A stretch of DNA of 64,000 bases from the NCBI GenBank assembly GCA_963669155.1, contig OZ022596.1, positions 4,799,304-4,863,303 on the forward strand, written 5' to 3'. This document shows, piece after piece, positions 38,231-53,400 of this stretch. Position numbers and translations under genes: made by a program. Origin of the DNA: Arbacia lixula (taxonomy: Eukaryota > Echinodermata > Echinoidea > Arbacioida > Arbaciidae). Every line of letters starts with the position of its first letter. Within the stretch, counting starts at the first letter, position 1. Below the pieces are notes generated by a model. It was not told the DNA's origin. It searched no databases and saw only the letters and a list, made by a program, of their open reading frames with translations.

Positions 38231-38272
<42 letters not shown>

Positions 38273-41200
38273 ATATATAAACCGAACCGGTATATACATA
38301 ACGACAAATCTTTACATAATTTCACAGTATCAATGGACATATCACATTGACCAAAGTCGCTGGTGAAATCCTAATGTACAAATGATTGTCGCTTCTTTTT
38401 CTTCATCTTCAGAGTCAAGCTTGTTAGAACGCCATAGTGGTTACTTGTGAGAAACTTGCAGTGTTAAATTGGTTAATATCAATCCTTGTATACCTTTCTG
38501 CTGCGAAGTGAACGGGAGCGGCTCCGTTGTTAGTCTGCGCATTAACGTTTGCTCCATGGGCAATGAGGACCCAAACGAATTCCAGACATCCATTCCTACA
38601 TGCCACATGCAAGCTCGTTGATCCATCCTTTGCCTTTTAAGCCATACAAACATGAATAATTAAATATTTAGTATTTTCACGTTAATATATATACAGGTAT
38701 ATGAATATACCGATTGTAAACTGTACTACACTATGTTTCGGGTTCGCAAACTCGATTTAATTCCTGATTTTTACATGAAAGTTACATGGACTGCACAATA
38801 CATGCTGAAAGGGTACAAACATAAATATTATCTCAGCACGTACCTTCTAAGTAGTATAAACCGGTTTTACAAACCTTGACAGTGTACTCATTATAATTTG
38901 TTACATTACGAATTCCCAATACCAAAATGCAGGACACAAACACACAAATACACACACACACACACACACACTTCCACTCACTACCTGAGCATCAACGTTG
39001 GGATGGTATTGAAGCAACAGATCCAGCCCCTCGCTAAAGCCATGGAGTGCAGCTAAATGCAGGGCTGTCCAACCAACTTTGTTCGCTTTGTTAACGTCCG
39101 CGCCTCGTTCCAGAAGGAAGTCAACGACATCCCGCTGCATTCTGAACGATTCATTTGCAGCACGCAACATCATTATCGTTTATGTTAGAGATTACTAGAA
39201 AGACGTATTACAACATAACACTCCGCTGCATGAATATTCAATACACGACAAAGACATTTCTTTGGTAGCCAAAAGCAACATGTTCAATGTTATTTTGGAA
39301 ATATATTGCATTGTTACTTATTCCGTGAATGATTGGACTGGCCTAAGTTTGAAATGGATAATTGATAGTCTGGTATTGGCTGGTTTACCTTTTTTCACCT
39401 CTTATCATGTTTTATTAGGGGTTTCATTTGAAGCTTGCATACTTTTTGATATAGCGGGAATAATGGTGACATATTCTATTTAAATGCTAAGAATTAGTTC
39501 AAGAATAATAAACTTTTCAAAATATCATGTGGCTCTGATTATGAAAATCTAAATTTTATGTGAACAATTATGACTTTGGCATGTTTTGCCATTTTCAGTT
39601 GCATATTTTTCAAATAAAGAAAATTGATGATGATTCCCTTAAGGTAGGTTTGCGTACATTTCAACGGCACGATGGAGCGGTGTTTTCCCACTGGTAGAGG
39701 GGGCATTCAGGTTGCACCCAGCGTCACAAAGTAGACGTATGCAGCCGAGGTTGTTCTGCTGGACAGCACAGTGCAGAGGTGTCCAGTTGTTTGGTGGAGC
39801 AGTGGAATCCAGGAGAAAATGCATAGGGAGGCTTGAGTCACCCTCTACTCCTTCGTCGCCTCTAGATAATTCATTGGGTACATGATAAAAAAAAGGTGAT
39901 GGTGAATAAAATGAATAAAGTTTCACTAAAAAAAGGATTCCCCATTCTAATGATCACTATAACATTTAAATCCAGGCCCTACAAATATTCGTCTACGGTA
40001 TTACACAACATATCGCGATGACTTTAATTGAATTTAAAGCAAACTTGCTACCTTTTAATGAATATCACGATGCCTTATTCAGCCAGCATGACCATTGAGG
40101 CCTCGGGTGAAACGACAATGTTATATTCACCAGGATTTTCTATTCTTGTCATATGTGCTTGTCTAACTATGGGACCGTGCTCATGTACATGCATGTCGAC
40201 CGATATTTTGTATTATAATACAATGCACACCATACTTACCGGCTTCGCTCATTTCTTTGGAGGACAAAATTGATCAAAACAGCTAGAGAATCCTCACTTC
40301 CCATCTTAGCGGCAATATGTAGAGCATTGTAGTTCCGTAGTAGCTCCTAATGCAACGAATTTATAATGTACTTTGAAATTGATGAGAATAGAATGAACGA
40401 CAAGTTATAAAGATATTGTTTTATACTCTTCCGCTCAATTGTTAGCAATCATGAAAATGCTTATACTTGATTTAAAAAATGTCAAATGTAACTTAAACAT
40501 AGTTATTGCAAGATAAAACGAAGGTCGAAAAGACAAATTAATATATTACTCATCCTGAAATTATTATAAGAAATATTTACCCTGGCATCAATATCAGCTC
40601 CTTTGGCCAGCAGAACTTTTACAATGTCCTTTGAGTTCCTAAACAGACAAGATATAAGTATTATAACAAAGTTCATGAGGCCAAAACCAGGAAACTTCGA
40701 TTTGAATTATATTTAAATTCATCTGCAAATTTTGACAAAATGTTTTAAACACTTTAAAGAGTAATATTTCACAAGCTCTGCTTTCTTGGACTCCTCTTCA
40801 TTTCTTTGTTGGTATCATTTCAACATAATATTTTATGTATGTTTTCAATTTGTGTATGTATATGAGCTATGGAAACAAAAAATTACAATTTTTTGCGCAA
40901 ATTCTTCTCAGGTTTCGATTGTACTCATTTAACTCAAGGTCATGTTGAATGTCCTTGATCTTTAGGGACTTTCTAAAAGACCTTTCAGTTATATATATAA
41001 TAATAATAATAATAATAAACAAGTATAAACGGATGACTGTTGATTCATCTTGAGTTGCGATCATCGGGCAATAATCATCAATCAGGTAATTGCCTGATGA
41101 TCGCAACTCAAGTTGCGTGAAACTCCGAGTTGCACAATAAACATGATGAATCAACAGTCATCCGTTTAAACTTGTGTATTATTATTTCAAAGCTCTTCAT

Positions 41201-41395
41201 GAGAAGGACTGCGAGCACTCTATATATACAAGGATAGTATTCTTCAAGTATATATATATATATATATACATATAAGAATATGGGTGGCGATGGCGCTGAT
41301 TTCTAGGTGAAGACAAACAAATTAAATGAAACGCCGGAGAAGAAAAAAAAAATTTCCTCTCCGGCGTTTCATTTCATTTGTTTGTGTTCACACAC

Positions 41396-41443
<48 letters not shown>

Positions 41444-44400
41444 GTGTGTGTGTGCGTGTGTGTGTGTGTGTGTGTATATATATCTATATCACGGGTTACG
41501 CCATTTCCTGACCCACTTTATCTGACACACTCTTTCTGACACACTTTTTTTGCCATTCACTCTGTACACGAGGCAGTTTTCATGAGACGGCCTCTGTCAT
41601 TGGCTACTGTGCTAATGAATATTCAAGACTATGGTATGGCTTGTCGAACGTCGCGCCGGCCAAAGAGGCGGCCAGGAACTGGTGAGCTGGAGGCGCGCGG
41701 CAAATTGTAACCTCATACTACGTGCGCTTCCAGTACCCATTTCTTTTTTCAGCTGCATACTAGTACACTGCACGTGTGTATGAGATGGGTGAAGGGTTGA
41801 GGTACGAGGTATAGAATTGGAAGCGCACGCACGCAGTACATCGTTGACGTCCCTGGATGATGGCAGTACGGCAGTCGGTGAGTGAAATGGCAAACAAATT
41901 GACGACATACTAATGCCTGGCACGTGGGACTGTGTTGAAAGTATAGGCGAATAATTTCTACACCATTTGTGGATATATTCTTCTTCTTCGTTGCCAGCTT
42001 TTAACATTGCATCATACTATACTTTGTACTACATTTGACGATTCCTGCGGGTGAATTGTGTACGTATGTCGTCAATTTGTTTGCCATTTCACTCACCGAC
42101 TGCCGTATACTGCCATCATCCAGGGACGTCAATGATGTACTGCGTGCGTGCGCTTCCAATTCTACACCTCGTACCTCAACCCTGCACCCATCTCATACAC
42201 ACGTGCAGTGTACTAGTATGCAGCTGAAAAAAAAATGGGTACTGGAGGCGCACGTAGTATGAGGTTACAAATTGCTGCGCGCCTCCAGCTCACCAGCTCC
42301 TGGCCGCCTCTTTGGCCGGCGCGACGTTCGACAAGCCATACCATAGTCTTGAATATTCATTAGCACAGTAGCCAATAACAGAGGCCGTCTCATGAAAACT
42401 GCCCCGTGTACAGAGTGAATGGCAAAAAAAGTGTGTCAGAAAGAGTGTGTCAGATAAAGTGGTTCAGGAAATGGCGTAACCCCTATATCACAAAGATAGT
42501 TGATGTAAAATTCACTTTTCAGCAGCCCTGTGTAATGGGGTTTTCCCGCTGATTGACGTGGTTTCGATGTCGGCCCCGTGATCGCAGAGAGCTTCAACAC
42601 ACTTCAAATGTTCGTTGTCAACAGCAGCTTGAAGAGGTGTCCACTTGTTATGATCTTTTGCGGCCAGTCGATTAGCTTTCACATCACCTGTGCTGTATGC
42701 ATACAAGATGTGAAATAGGGGCATCATTAGATTACGTTCTAATTCTGTTGAATGATGTACAATCATAACATTACCTGCAAAGTGTCTCAGGACTGTTGAG
42801 GTGGAGCTGCCAAAAGAACTGGGGTGACCCCTTTTCTCGCTAAATCAAATTCTCAATTATCTTAATTCCCATCAGCTAAAGTTCAAATCTGATGTTTATG
42901 ATTTGAAATTCTTGTTGTTAACAAGAGTCGGAATACAAAGTTTATGATTTGTCACATTTCATTAGGTTTGTTGGAAATAAACTCTCACTATGATGAAATA
43001 GGAACAAAGAAGGGTATCTGATTTAGCACAAGAAATGGTCATCAGTCGTGCGTAAAGTCGTTCTTATCTTAAGAACAGCTTGCTGAAACACCCCTTGCAA
43101 GCCTTACCAGCTATCAAAGGTATTTTTTTTTATAATACTTCACGTGGCATTTCTCTGCAATTGCATCCTGTATACAAAAAAGGTAACATGGTGAAAATGG
43201 ATTAAATACACAGTTCAGTTCAGTTCATGTCCTTTTCGCACGGTCACCCACTTCATCCAAAGGCTGTTTTTCAGAAGGGCCGTGCAAGACCCCCCCCCCC
43301 CCCCCAAAAAAAAAAAAAAAAAAAAAATCACATAATACATTTGAACTTATACAATATCAAAGTAACATATTGAAATATACAATCGAAAAAAACACACAGA
43401 CATACATACAAGAATTTTTTATACATGTACTTGATCATCTAAAAGAGAAAACAAACATATATTAGAGAGAAAGAAAGAAAATCATTTAATAACACAAAAC
43501 CAAATATTCCTTTGAACTTGAACGTAAAAGTTGTGCACCCAGAACAATTCAGAAATTTGATTTATTCCTCTATACCAACAGGAGTATTAAAGACATTTAA
43601 CACAGAAAGCTTGTTTATGTTAATATAAGTACCTGTCCTCGTCCCCGTGAAGAATCAAGTGGATAATGTCGACTCGGTCTGTACGTGCAGCTATGTGCAG
43701 TGCTGATGTTCCACGAACAGACTGAAATGGAAAGAGGCATGGTTATTATCGGGCATTCAAATGTTTACTTTCGTTGCAGTGTCGCATATCGTTTAGATTC
43801 TACGTGTTCATATGGTATATAGTGTTGTGTATGGATTGTAGTTGCGGGATCAACTATAATAAAGTCTATAGTTTGCTTAATTCTTAGTTGAACTTGAAGG
43901 AGGACTCGTGGACTCGAGGTACATGTACATTACGTTGTATTAAATTTAATTATCAAAGAGCTCTGATAAATAACTCTCTGTGATGAATAGATCTCATGAA
44001 TCTCAAACTCTGAATCTATATCTGTATGTGATGAATTTCCTGAATAAACTCGGGAAATAATTCCCTCGAACTCTCTGAGCTCTCTAAATATATACTCTTT
44101 CTGTCTCAAGTATGAAGTAATCGTTTATAGTGAAATTCATACAGAACATCAGTTTCTTGGATGCATATGATATCGCAGAACCTGCACCTTACCTACCGTT
44201 ACGTCATCCTAAATTCCACTAAATGTTATTCAGGGACTAGCTCCATAAACTCTAGGGTCAGCTATAACCTTGGGGGTAATTTGGCTTCTGGGAAGAAGTG
44301 ATTAACGTGGAAACATTATTTGGGCGGGGGAGCGATAAAAGGACTTATATCACATAATACCATAACTATCAGAGTCATTCTGCCGTGACCACCTCAATAG

Positions 44401-47400
44401 TGCATTTACCTCTGATATAGGAATGCATCAAGTGGTTTCAAATACGTGTGTATGAAAATAATGAAGTGCATGCAGTAACATGTGTACATACATATCTGTA
44501 TGTTTACCTGCGCATCAATATTTGCTCCACGCGATAACAAAAGATGCGCGACATCGAGAACGCCTATATCTGCTGCGTACATGAATGGTGTGTGCCCGTA
44601 CTTGTCCGCCATGTCGATACAGGCGCCATGGTCCAGAAGGTACTCCAAACATTCCACCTGGTTCCTTGACGAGATAGAACCAACAATGAATTGCATTTCT
44701 TCAACATCTGCTCACTAATAGCAGGTGGTACATCAATGTCTTCAAGGAAACGTGAACATGACTCCTTTTAAGACAAACACGGAATAAGAGAATTGTCAAC
44801 GTTTGATAAGAAAAAGGGAAAGCCAAAACTCATTTACCAGGTGTTTTTTTTACAGGGAGTATTCTTGAATAGTACCACCATGAACTCAACTTTGTATTTT
44901 ACCTCTCATGCCGATGGCCCTGAAGAAATGACATGCCCAGCTGATATAAGAATTCCAAGTCTGCGTCTCCCGTTGGTTCACCTGTAGCGAGGTGTAGCGG
45001 CGTGCATCCTTCCAAGGTCTGCAATATGAAAATGAAATGTTTTTAAGTAACGGATATTAGCGTTGTGTTATCAGCCGATCTGTGGAAGGTGTTCAAATCA
45101 ATTTAAAATGACTTTGAAATTATTCCTACAAGATTAATACTTGTAAAGAGACTGTAAACATGCATTACTTTTTTATTGACATTAAATCCCTGTCCCTATG
45201 ATTTGAAACGTAGAGGTGGTAAAATTGTTTTATACTTATCCTGTATACACACAGATGGGCACGCATATTGAAAAGGGATAAATGATCATCATAATGTAAT
45301 ACGTAACATGCTATTATGAATATATATCAACTTTCTAGATTTCATTGATTTATATTTTTATGGTGCGTGCTGATATGTTTGTTACCTGAATGTTCACTTG
45401 AGCATTGTGGTCAACAAGTAGTTTGATGCACTCAAGATTTTGAAAAGATGCGGCCCAGTGCAAAGGTGTATAGCCATCCCTATCTGCCGTTTCAATGTTT
45501 GCGCCGCTATCCAATAGGTATGATGCAGCTGCTAAATGATTGCTGACAAACGAAAAAGGAAACACATTACAAGTCAAGCTGACGCTTGTACACCGACTTG
45601 AGCCCTTTGCACATTTAAATGTTTACCTTATTTCAGAACTTTCCTTTTAAAGTAAACAAAACACTCAAAATATTCCTCACGATATTTTTTTTAAATCTGT
45701 GTAAGGCTAAAAGGAGTAAGAAGTAGCCCTTTGTGTCAATTGTTTTATAATTGTACATTGTCAAGATATGAAATTTTGTTCATTTTTTGTTTTATTGGAA
45801 ATGGTATACACTATGCATAATCTGAAAAAAAATATTGCTGAGACATGCTAGTATTCTTTGGCGGAAAGAATGGTAACAATATTTCACCCTTCTGCAGCAT
45901 TTGCCAGCGGCGTACAACCTTGGTTATCCATTGCGTCTACCACTGCTCCTGCTTCGACCAGGAGCTCGGCGGCCTCGCGATGGCCGAATCCACCAGCCAC
46001 GTGAAGGGCAGTTTGGCCAGAGGAGTTCTGAAGTCAATCATACAAAAGGGTCATCGTTTGTTTACTCTTTCAAATTTCTTTCCATGGAGACAAATTGACA
46101 TGAGTATTAATATGACCTTGAGTGAAAACTTCATTTTAAGTGTGAACAGTAGGCCCCTATATTATTTCAACGGAATACCTTGATACGTGTACTTGACCCA
46201 GGACTTGACCCAGAAATACATGAATACAGAATGTAACGAAATAAACTGTCCTACAGTACATGTATTGTTGTAAAACCATTTACTGTCAACACAGAGATTT
46301 ATAAAGGAATTCAACAAGATGTATCATTTATCACTTATGATTGCTTCTATCAACGCAATGTGTTAACGATTGTGCGTGTTAATTTGTTTTAGGCTTTGAC
46401 CAGAACGCACGCTATCTTTAAATAGACGCACACTTTCAATGTATGCTGATGAAAGTATATCGTGTGTACATTTGTAATTGTATATTTTGTTTCTATTTGT
46501 GTTAAATGTACCTTCACTTCCATGTCTACTCCTGCATCCAGGCAGCGTCTCATTAAACCAACATTGTTGGAACACGCAGCCCAGATGAGAAGAGTGAAGC
46601 CTTGCTCATCAATAGCGTGGAGCCTGGCCCCTTTCGACAGGAGGTACTCTAAGATTGCCTGGTGGTTCCTGTGTTGTGGACAAGTAAACGGAAACGGCAC
46701 AGCCACATTTTACGTCCATTAGTCGACACAAACATGTACCTTCATAGGTTGACTATCCTACAGAACTTACCGATTCAGGGCGAATGTATCAAACATGCAC
46801 AGTCAGCTATTAACCTCAATTGTATTTGACCGTTGTTACCTTTGTAAGTTATTGCTATAAACTTACAAAGGTAACAACGGTCAAATACAATTGATGTATA
46901 CGCCATACCAGTTATCTTACTCATATACTGCAAACGAAAGTGTATATTATGATTATTAAGTAGCTTCCATGAAGCCGATTCATAGCAATCTTTTTCAGAA
47001 GGTTTTCAGAAGTTCCAAAAACTATAATCCTGAAAGAAGTATGAATGTAAACTGTACTTAGACGCCGCTGCCAGCATTGCTGAGTAGTGCTTTGGTCCAT
47101 CCAGTGATTCGACGAGCGCTCCTTTTTCAACGAGATATCGGACGCATTCTTCGTGTCCTTTCATAGCGGCAAGCTGGAGCGGAGTGTGGAGGGTGGCGTC
47201 TTCGCGAGTGATCTTGAAGATTAGAGCAGGAAAAGGTACATGTACAAAACTATTATGCAAGGTACAGGTAGGCACTTTAACCTTTTTTGTGTCACACAGA
47301 CTTCTGGTTAATGGAATGTGTGTGTATTGTCTACGCAAATTTGCATCAATGGCACATGCGACATTAACCCTTTGCCTGGATTATTTCACCATCAATACAA

Positions 47401-50400
47401 ATCGCACAGAGCAAAATCTTGTCTGGCACAGAAAGGGTTATATGACGTCATCATATGTTTCTTCAATGCATATGTAAGTCTTCAGTGGGAAATGGTGAAA
47501 GTGAAGCTAAGAAGTTTATGAATGATCTCAACGTGATTAGCCCACTCCTCTGGCTATCGATCAACCATATTATACCCTTTATCCCCCAGGATATTCGGTT
47601 TTATAACATTGGTTGGGTGATACAATTATAGCACATTATCAATCAAATTGACAATACATTCTACAATATTGATGTAAGTATTTGCCCGGTGGAGAATGAA
47701 TTACAGTTTGGATACTGGGCCTTGAACTCAGATAGTCGATGATGATCTGAAAGTAACGTTTCATGCAATTTTTTTAATGGAATATGTTGCGGAATATTGT
47801 GAAATTGATACTTTTGTACTGCAACTTGATATCACGTTTAGAGGCTTTTTGCCATATTGTTACAATATCCCTCGATGTAATCTTAATAGATGCATCGTGC
47901 GTATCGTGTGCATCGCAGTCCAATGAGGAAGAAATGTGTTTCCGAAATGTTTGAGAGTCCTGTAGCTTATTCGTGTGTAGAAGAGAAAGAAATGACGATG
48001 AAGAGAAGGCAAACAAAGAAAAGAAGGGGAAAAACAGAAACATGGTCGTCACTTTTTCTCACCTTAATGTTCACATCAAGACCGCAGGTGAGTAGGCGGT
48101 CAATAATATCCTTGTTCCCTAAAAGGCAAGCCGTATGAAGGGCTGTTCTCCCTTCTTTATCAACCATGTGCACATCTGCCCCCTTCTCTATCAGATACAC
48201 CACAAGTTCCAGGTTATCCCTTCAAAGAAGAAAATAAAAAAACTTAATTACTATGGTGTCAATACTTTCCTTCAAATATGTGTATGCCGTGAGTACTAAT
48301 AAACGATACGCCAATCAGTAATAAATATACTCACGAACGTACAATCTATCAGATCTACGTTTATTATTGGCAACATGGCCGTTTCTTATAATTACACAGG
48401 TAACAAATTGTCTTCAATCAACAGGATCGTATTTAATGATACTGCTTACACGTAGCGGATATAGGGGAACTGATAATGTAACATCATTTTATTAACGTAT
48501 AATGAATAAAGTAACACCTATATAAACAATGCATACTGATAAGGCATAAGAGATATTGTAAAGAATTGACATATTGCATAGAATCATACATAGTCGTAAA
48601 TGAAGTTATGTCACTTAAGGATACTGACGCTAAGACACTTACGATTCTACGGCTATATGGAGGGGCGAGCAGCCGGAGCTGTCACCCTTGTTGATGTCAG
48701 CCCCTTTCTCAATTAGCGTTTCTACGCAGGCTGTATGACCTTGCCAGACAGCAAGAAGAAGTGGAGTATTCCGATTTATCGGGGTCTACAAAGGACAGAG
48801 TACAGTGTATGTGTACATTGATAATCATTCAATACACAGATAGTGTTATTGACGCTTTAATGGTTAAATTAACTATTGATGTTATTTTAAAACACGTATG
48901 ACAGGCCTAATACAATTTTCTTTTATAAATTACTCGTAGTCATGGTACTAACACCTAATTAGTCAAAGGCCACGCAGTAGACCCTTTTAAGCACTTCCAG
49001 TAAAAAATCGCGGAAATGCATGATAAATAATTTTGATATGTACAACGATCCCTTAGGCCTACCCTCGAGACTGACTGGTAGTGGAACGATCGACTTCATC
49101 GACTTCAAAGCTACGTAATTCGAATATTCATTCCGAAATATGTGAGATCGATCCCTTCTGCCAAGAATTGGGCATCTCAGCACGTTTAACCTTTCTAGTT
49201 TGTTTGGTTTTACTGTAGTGAATAACATCTATGTTGGATGATAGTATTACCACAGTGAAACCTGCTTTAGCGACCACGTGCATTTCCCTTAGACAATAAC
49301 CTCATCGAAATCTTTTTCAAAGTACGGTGTCTTTCAGAACAACTTGCTTAAAAACATCAGCGGTCTTTCTTGACAAGTCTTGTTGTATCGGTGTCAGCAC
49401 GGCAACTTATAATCTGAATATTTTGTTTCATGTTTGTGCATGTACCGTGCATCAAATTAAAGATTGTCCGTCCCTTTTGCAAGCTTAAAATTTGAAATCG
49501 TCTATCACGATCGTAAATTGAAGAAAGTATGATTCAAGACCATTTCTAAGAATATAGCATGTTGAAGCTTTCTGCATATGTACAAAATTTCAGCCGTTAA
49601 ATTTCAAACCGAATTTTTTCGTACTACGAAAAAAGTATTAGTCTTTGTTACAGTATCTATGTGGTTATTATGGGTGTGTGAAATCCTGATCTTATGAGTA
49701 ACTACCAAACTTTGGAGATGATTCCTTCCATTGAACAATTGTTTCATAATGCGTTTTATAATTTAATAAATAGATTAATCAATAAAGCAGATATTTCAAC
49801 ATAAACTACTAAGAGCCTGAGGTAAAGACTATTAATCAGACGTTGTTTACATGCATTATTTGAATTTTACACTACCTATCAGTTTCAAATTGTGAATACA
49901 GAGCTTGCTAACACTTCTCTATATGTTTTGCCAATGTTTCGATGGTTTTGTGGTGATCTGAAAAGGGGACTGGCTGTCTTTAAGGCCTGTAAAAGATCCT
50001 GTCGTTTACAATAAGAGGAGTCTGTGGACCCGTTTGAATATCAACTTTTGGTAAAACGGCCATCCACGCCATATGTGGAAACAAATGCAAAAAAAAAAAT
50101 AACACCATTCCTTTAACCGTGAAACAAGACCTTACCAAGTGTTAACTCTTTGTATGCTTCGTGAGGATTCAAAGAGTCAGCTTACCCAACTGTGAATTGC
50201 TCTACTCGACCACTACCCCCTTTTCTACGAGCACAGCAACTAATACTTTATTATATTTACCTCCAAGTCTATGACCTCCACTGGCAGGTTCGTAATGTCT
50301 TCAGGAAAGTCTCCCCAAGCTGCAGTGTGGACATCAGACCAGGTAACCGCATCGGTGCAAATGAGCATGTACCGCATAACTGTGGCATGGCTGTCCGAAT

Positions 50401-53400
50401 ATAATTTAATTGTTATATATCAAGTACTACCATTTTAGATGATAGAAAAACACGGTGAACACCATCTAATCCCCATTTTTTTTTCTTTTGCGTATTAAAC
50501 TGTTTGAAAACGCGACATAAATTGTATGACCTAATTTTGTGAATACAGGAGGACATACAGGGCCAGAATTCATATATTCACCTGAAAAAACATAATGGAA
50601 AGAGTGTACATAGACATTGTTTTCCATACTTCAAATACCTTCGCAGAGTATTCAAGTGTTATGAATGCCTAGTCTAATTTGATATCAATATAAAACAATC
50701 GAACTCCAGCTAAAAATGCGGAAAACATTTTTTTTTTCAATGTACAAATGTGATGCATGTCCTGTCAAAGAGCTAATTATAGCTTGTCCGAGGTTGTTCC
50801 TCAACAACTTAGTGCAAACTGAAATAATGTACACTCTAACCTAAGGACAGTGCATCAATATATTCCTTTTTATACATATTTTCCTTCACCTCTTTCAATC
50901 CTGCTAATATTCTGACGCGCACCTTTACTGCCTTGTTTACGCCTCTTGCAATAATGCTTTGTCTTTAAAGTTTCGGCATTTCTTCTACATAGAAACATAT
51001 ATCGAGCCTGTAAATTAATGATGTGTTTTCACCAATGGTCGTTGCGTCTTACACAGTGCAGTTCCCCTTCTTCGGTAAAACCTTTCGTACTGATGATATT
51101 TCTGTTGGAGAGGATGCGAGTAAACTCCGAATGACTTTTCATGATTCTTTTATGAACGTATGGATTTTTGAATTATTAATAGATTTTGAAACGGGATTAC
51201 TGTCTACCTTGTTGCACCTTGCATCAATGCGAATACTTGTACGTCTAAATCATCATTTCCCCACATCAATCTCCTCACACAGTGCAGGTGCCCTTCGTTG
51301 ATTGCCAGCTGGATCGCCAGTGCTCCCTGAGCTGTCTGTGTTTGCATATGATAATATAAGGACAATGGGCTGAATCGCACCACGTGGTATGAAAGGTGAC
51401 TAGAAATACTCCACTTATATTTTTATGGCCTTACATTACATGATAATTCTATCGTACGTTCAAAACCATTACCAAATATCAAAGTTCCTATTTGAACATA
51501 TATACACTGGACAAAATATACAGTAGCTTTAACCGTACATAAAGCATTACTTTCATTATGCAGATTTAATTAAAAGTATTACCTTACATAGCTAATAAGG
51601 AAGCTGTGTAGCAATTTAGTGCTTTGGTAGCAGAACCAAATCATGTCATTACTCTTTACCTTTGCATTAGGGTCAGCTCCCTCCTCAAGTAGGAACTTGC
51701 AAAAGTCATCACGTCCCTTGAAGGCGGCGCAATGAAGAGGACTAACACCGTTTTCATCACATATTTCTAGTTGGTTTTTGAAGCTCTCCTCGTTCTGAAA
51801 TTCCCTCTTAGTGAGCAACTCCTCTGCGCATTCAAGATGTCCATTGAAGACAGTCAGGAAAAGTGGCGTGTAGCCCCTCATAGTCTGAAAAAATACATTA
51901 GTAAATGTTGACCATAAGGAATCGCACATCATGATATCAGTCACTAGACTAAGTTTGAGAATAATTACATCTACCACTTCTAAGGAAGTTTATTTATGCC
52001 GCAAGATTGCCGCAATTCTGCAGTCCTAATGACCTACGATACAACTGATCAGATCGTGTCATCTACGGAGGCCTTAAGAAAATGAACAATTGTAGAATTT
52101 CTGAAAACTTATACTTCCAGTATAACATTGTGCCACATCACTGAACACAGAAGCACTTGGTGCGATCACTGGGGTGTGCCTAGTGTAACTCACAGGGTTT
52201 GTGAGCCTTTGGGGACAAACTTTCTTTCAAGGTTCTCATCGCGGGGTAAATAGTTGAACATAATTTGTTGTTCGGACCTTATTGGCAACATCTGCCCCGT
52301 ACGTCGTTAGGAGGTGCACAACATTCGCCTGACCGTTCAAGGCTGCAGAGTGAAGGGGAGTCCATCCCGCGTTATCAGCTTCGTCTACGTGAGCCCCTCG
52401 TTGCAGGAGATACAACACAACGCCGTAGTGATTGCTAGAAAAAAGGGCGATAAAGGTTCAATAGTGGATCATTAAAAAAACAATTATCTTCAAGATTTAG
52501 AGTGGGCATCCGGGGTAGCAATTTAAGACCCTCACTGTAAGAATTAAAAAGCTTTACCTCATTGCCCATCGGCTCTTTTGCGGTTGCACTCCATATAGTG
52601 AGATTTCCGTCTGAATGGCCATTTCAATTTTCAATCATTTATCAAACAAGAGGACTGTACTACATGTCATGTTAGCACATAGTCAACAAATTGTTATAAA
52701 TAAGACACAAAGACATAATTAATTCTTAGTTACAATATTTGATTAGCTTAGCAGACGTTTGCAGTTTATTTGTCATGATTGTGTTTTGCATAATATACTT
52801 TTATCGTGAAAGAGAGAAATGCATGTAACTCGTAACATGGCTCTTATCAACATACATGCTTGGATCATTGCTTGCTGGATAGTCATATTGAAGCCTAGTT
52901 ATAAGTTTATAAAAGATCTTTATCCAGCCTTTATCGTGATGGATGACTGTGTATTACTTCATATCTATTATTATCAGCTGCAATGCAACAATCTCACTTT
53001 TTATGGTACAGATCCGCGTATGAAGCTTATAAAATTGCCCTTGTTATTTCTTACGCAGGGACCCATTGATATGTATGCGTACCGTTATCTAAACAATTTA
53101 ATTGTATCACTTCGGGCCGATGATCAAGTCTAAGTCTGACTCCTTAGACGTTGGACTATAATTTAAAGGACAATGCAAATAGAAATGCGAGTACTAACAA
53201 ATATTGAATCAATGACGAAGTGAGCTAGACATGGCTGAATCCGAATCACTTTGCTTTAACCAATAACACTACACATATCATTAGGACTAATTGAACGTCG
53301 GAAGAATGGCACTTGTGACTATAAGCAAAATAATCATACTACCCTGCAACGGCCAGGCGAAGTGGAGAAATGCCCTGGTTGTCGAGTTCATCTTTGTTGA

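Noticed and set aside
41612-42262. Two similar frames (131 and 75 residues) on opposite strands
   Set aside because: They come from the mirrored arms of the foldback element, with no codon signal or known domain.
42775-42839. Ankyrin-like reading GVTPVLLAAPPQQ in a second frame of exon 18
   Set aside because: That frame meets a stop in the exon and does not match the phases of exons 17 and 19. The other frame is open and fits.
44705-44770. Possible extra exon reading SCSRFLEDIDVPPAISEQ
   Set aside because: No placement keeps the phase between exons 15 and 16; those two join in frame without it.
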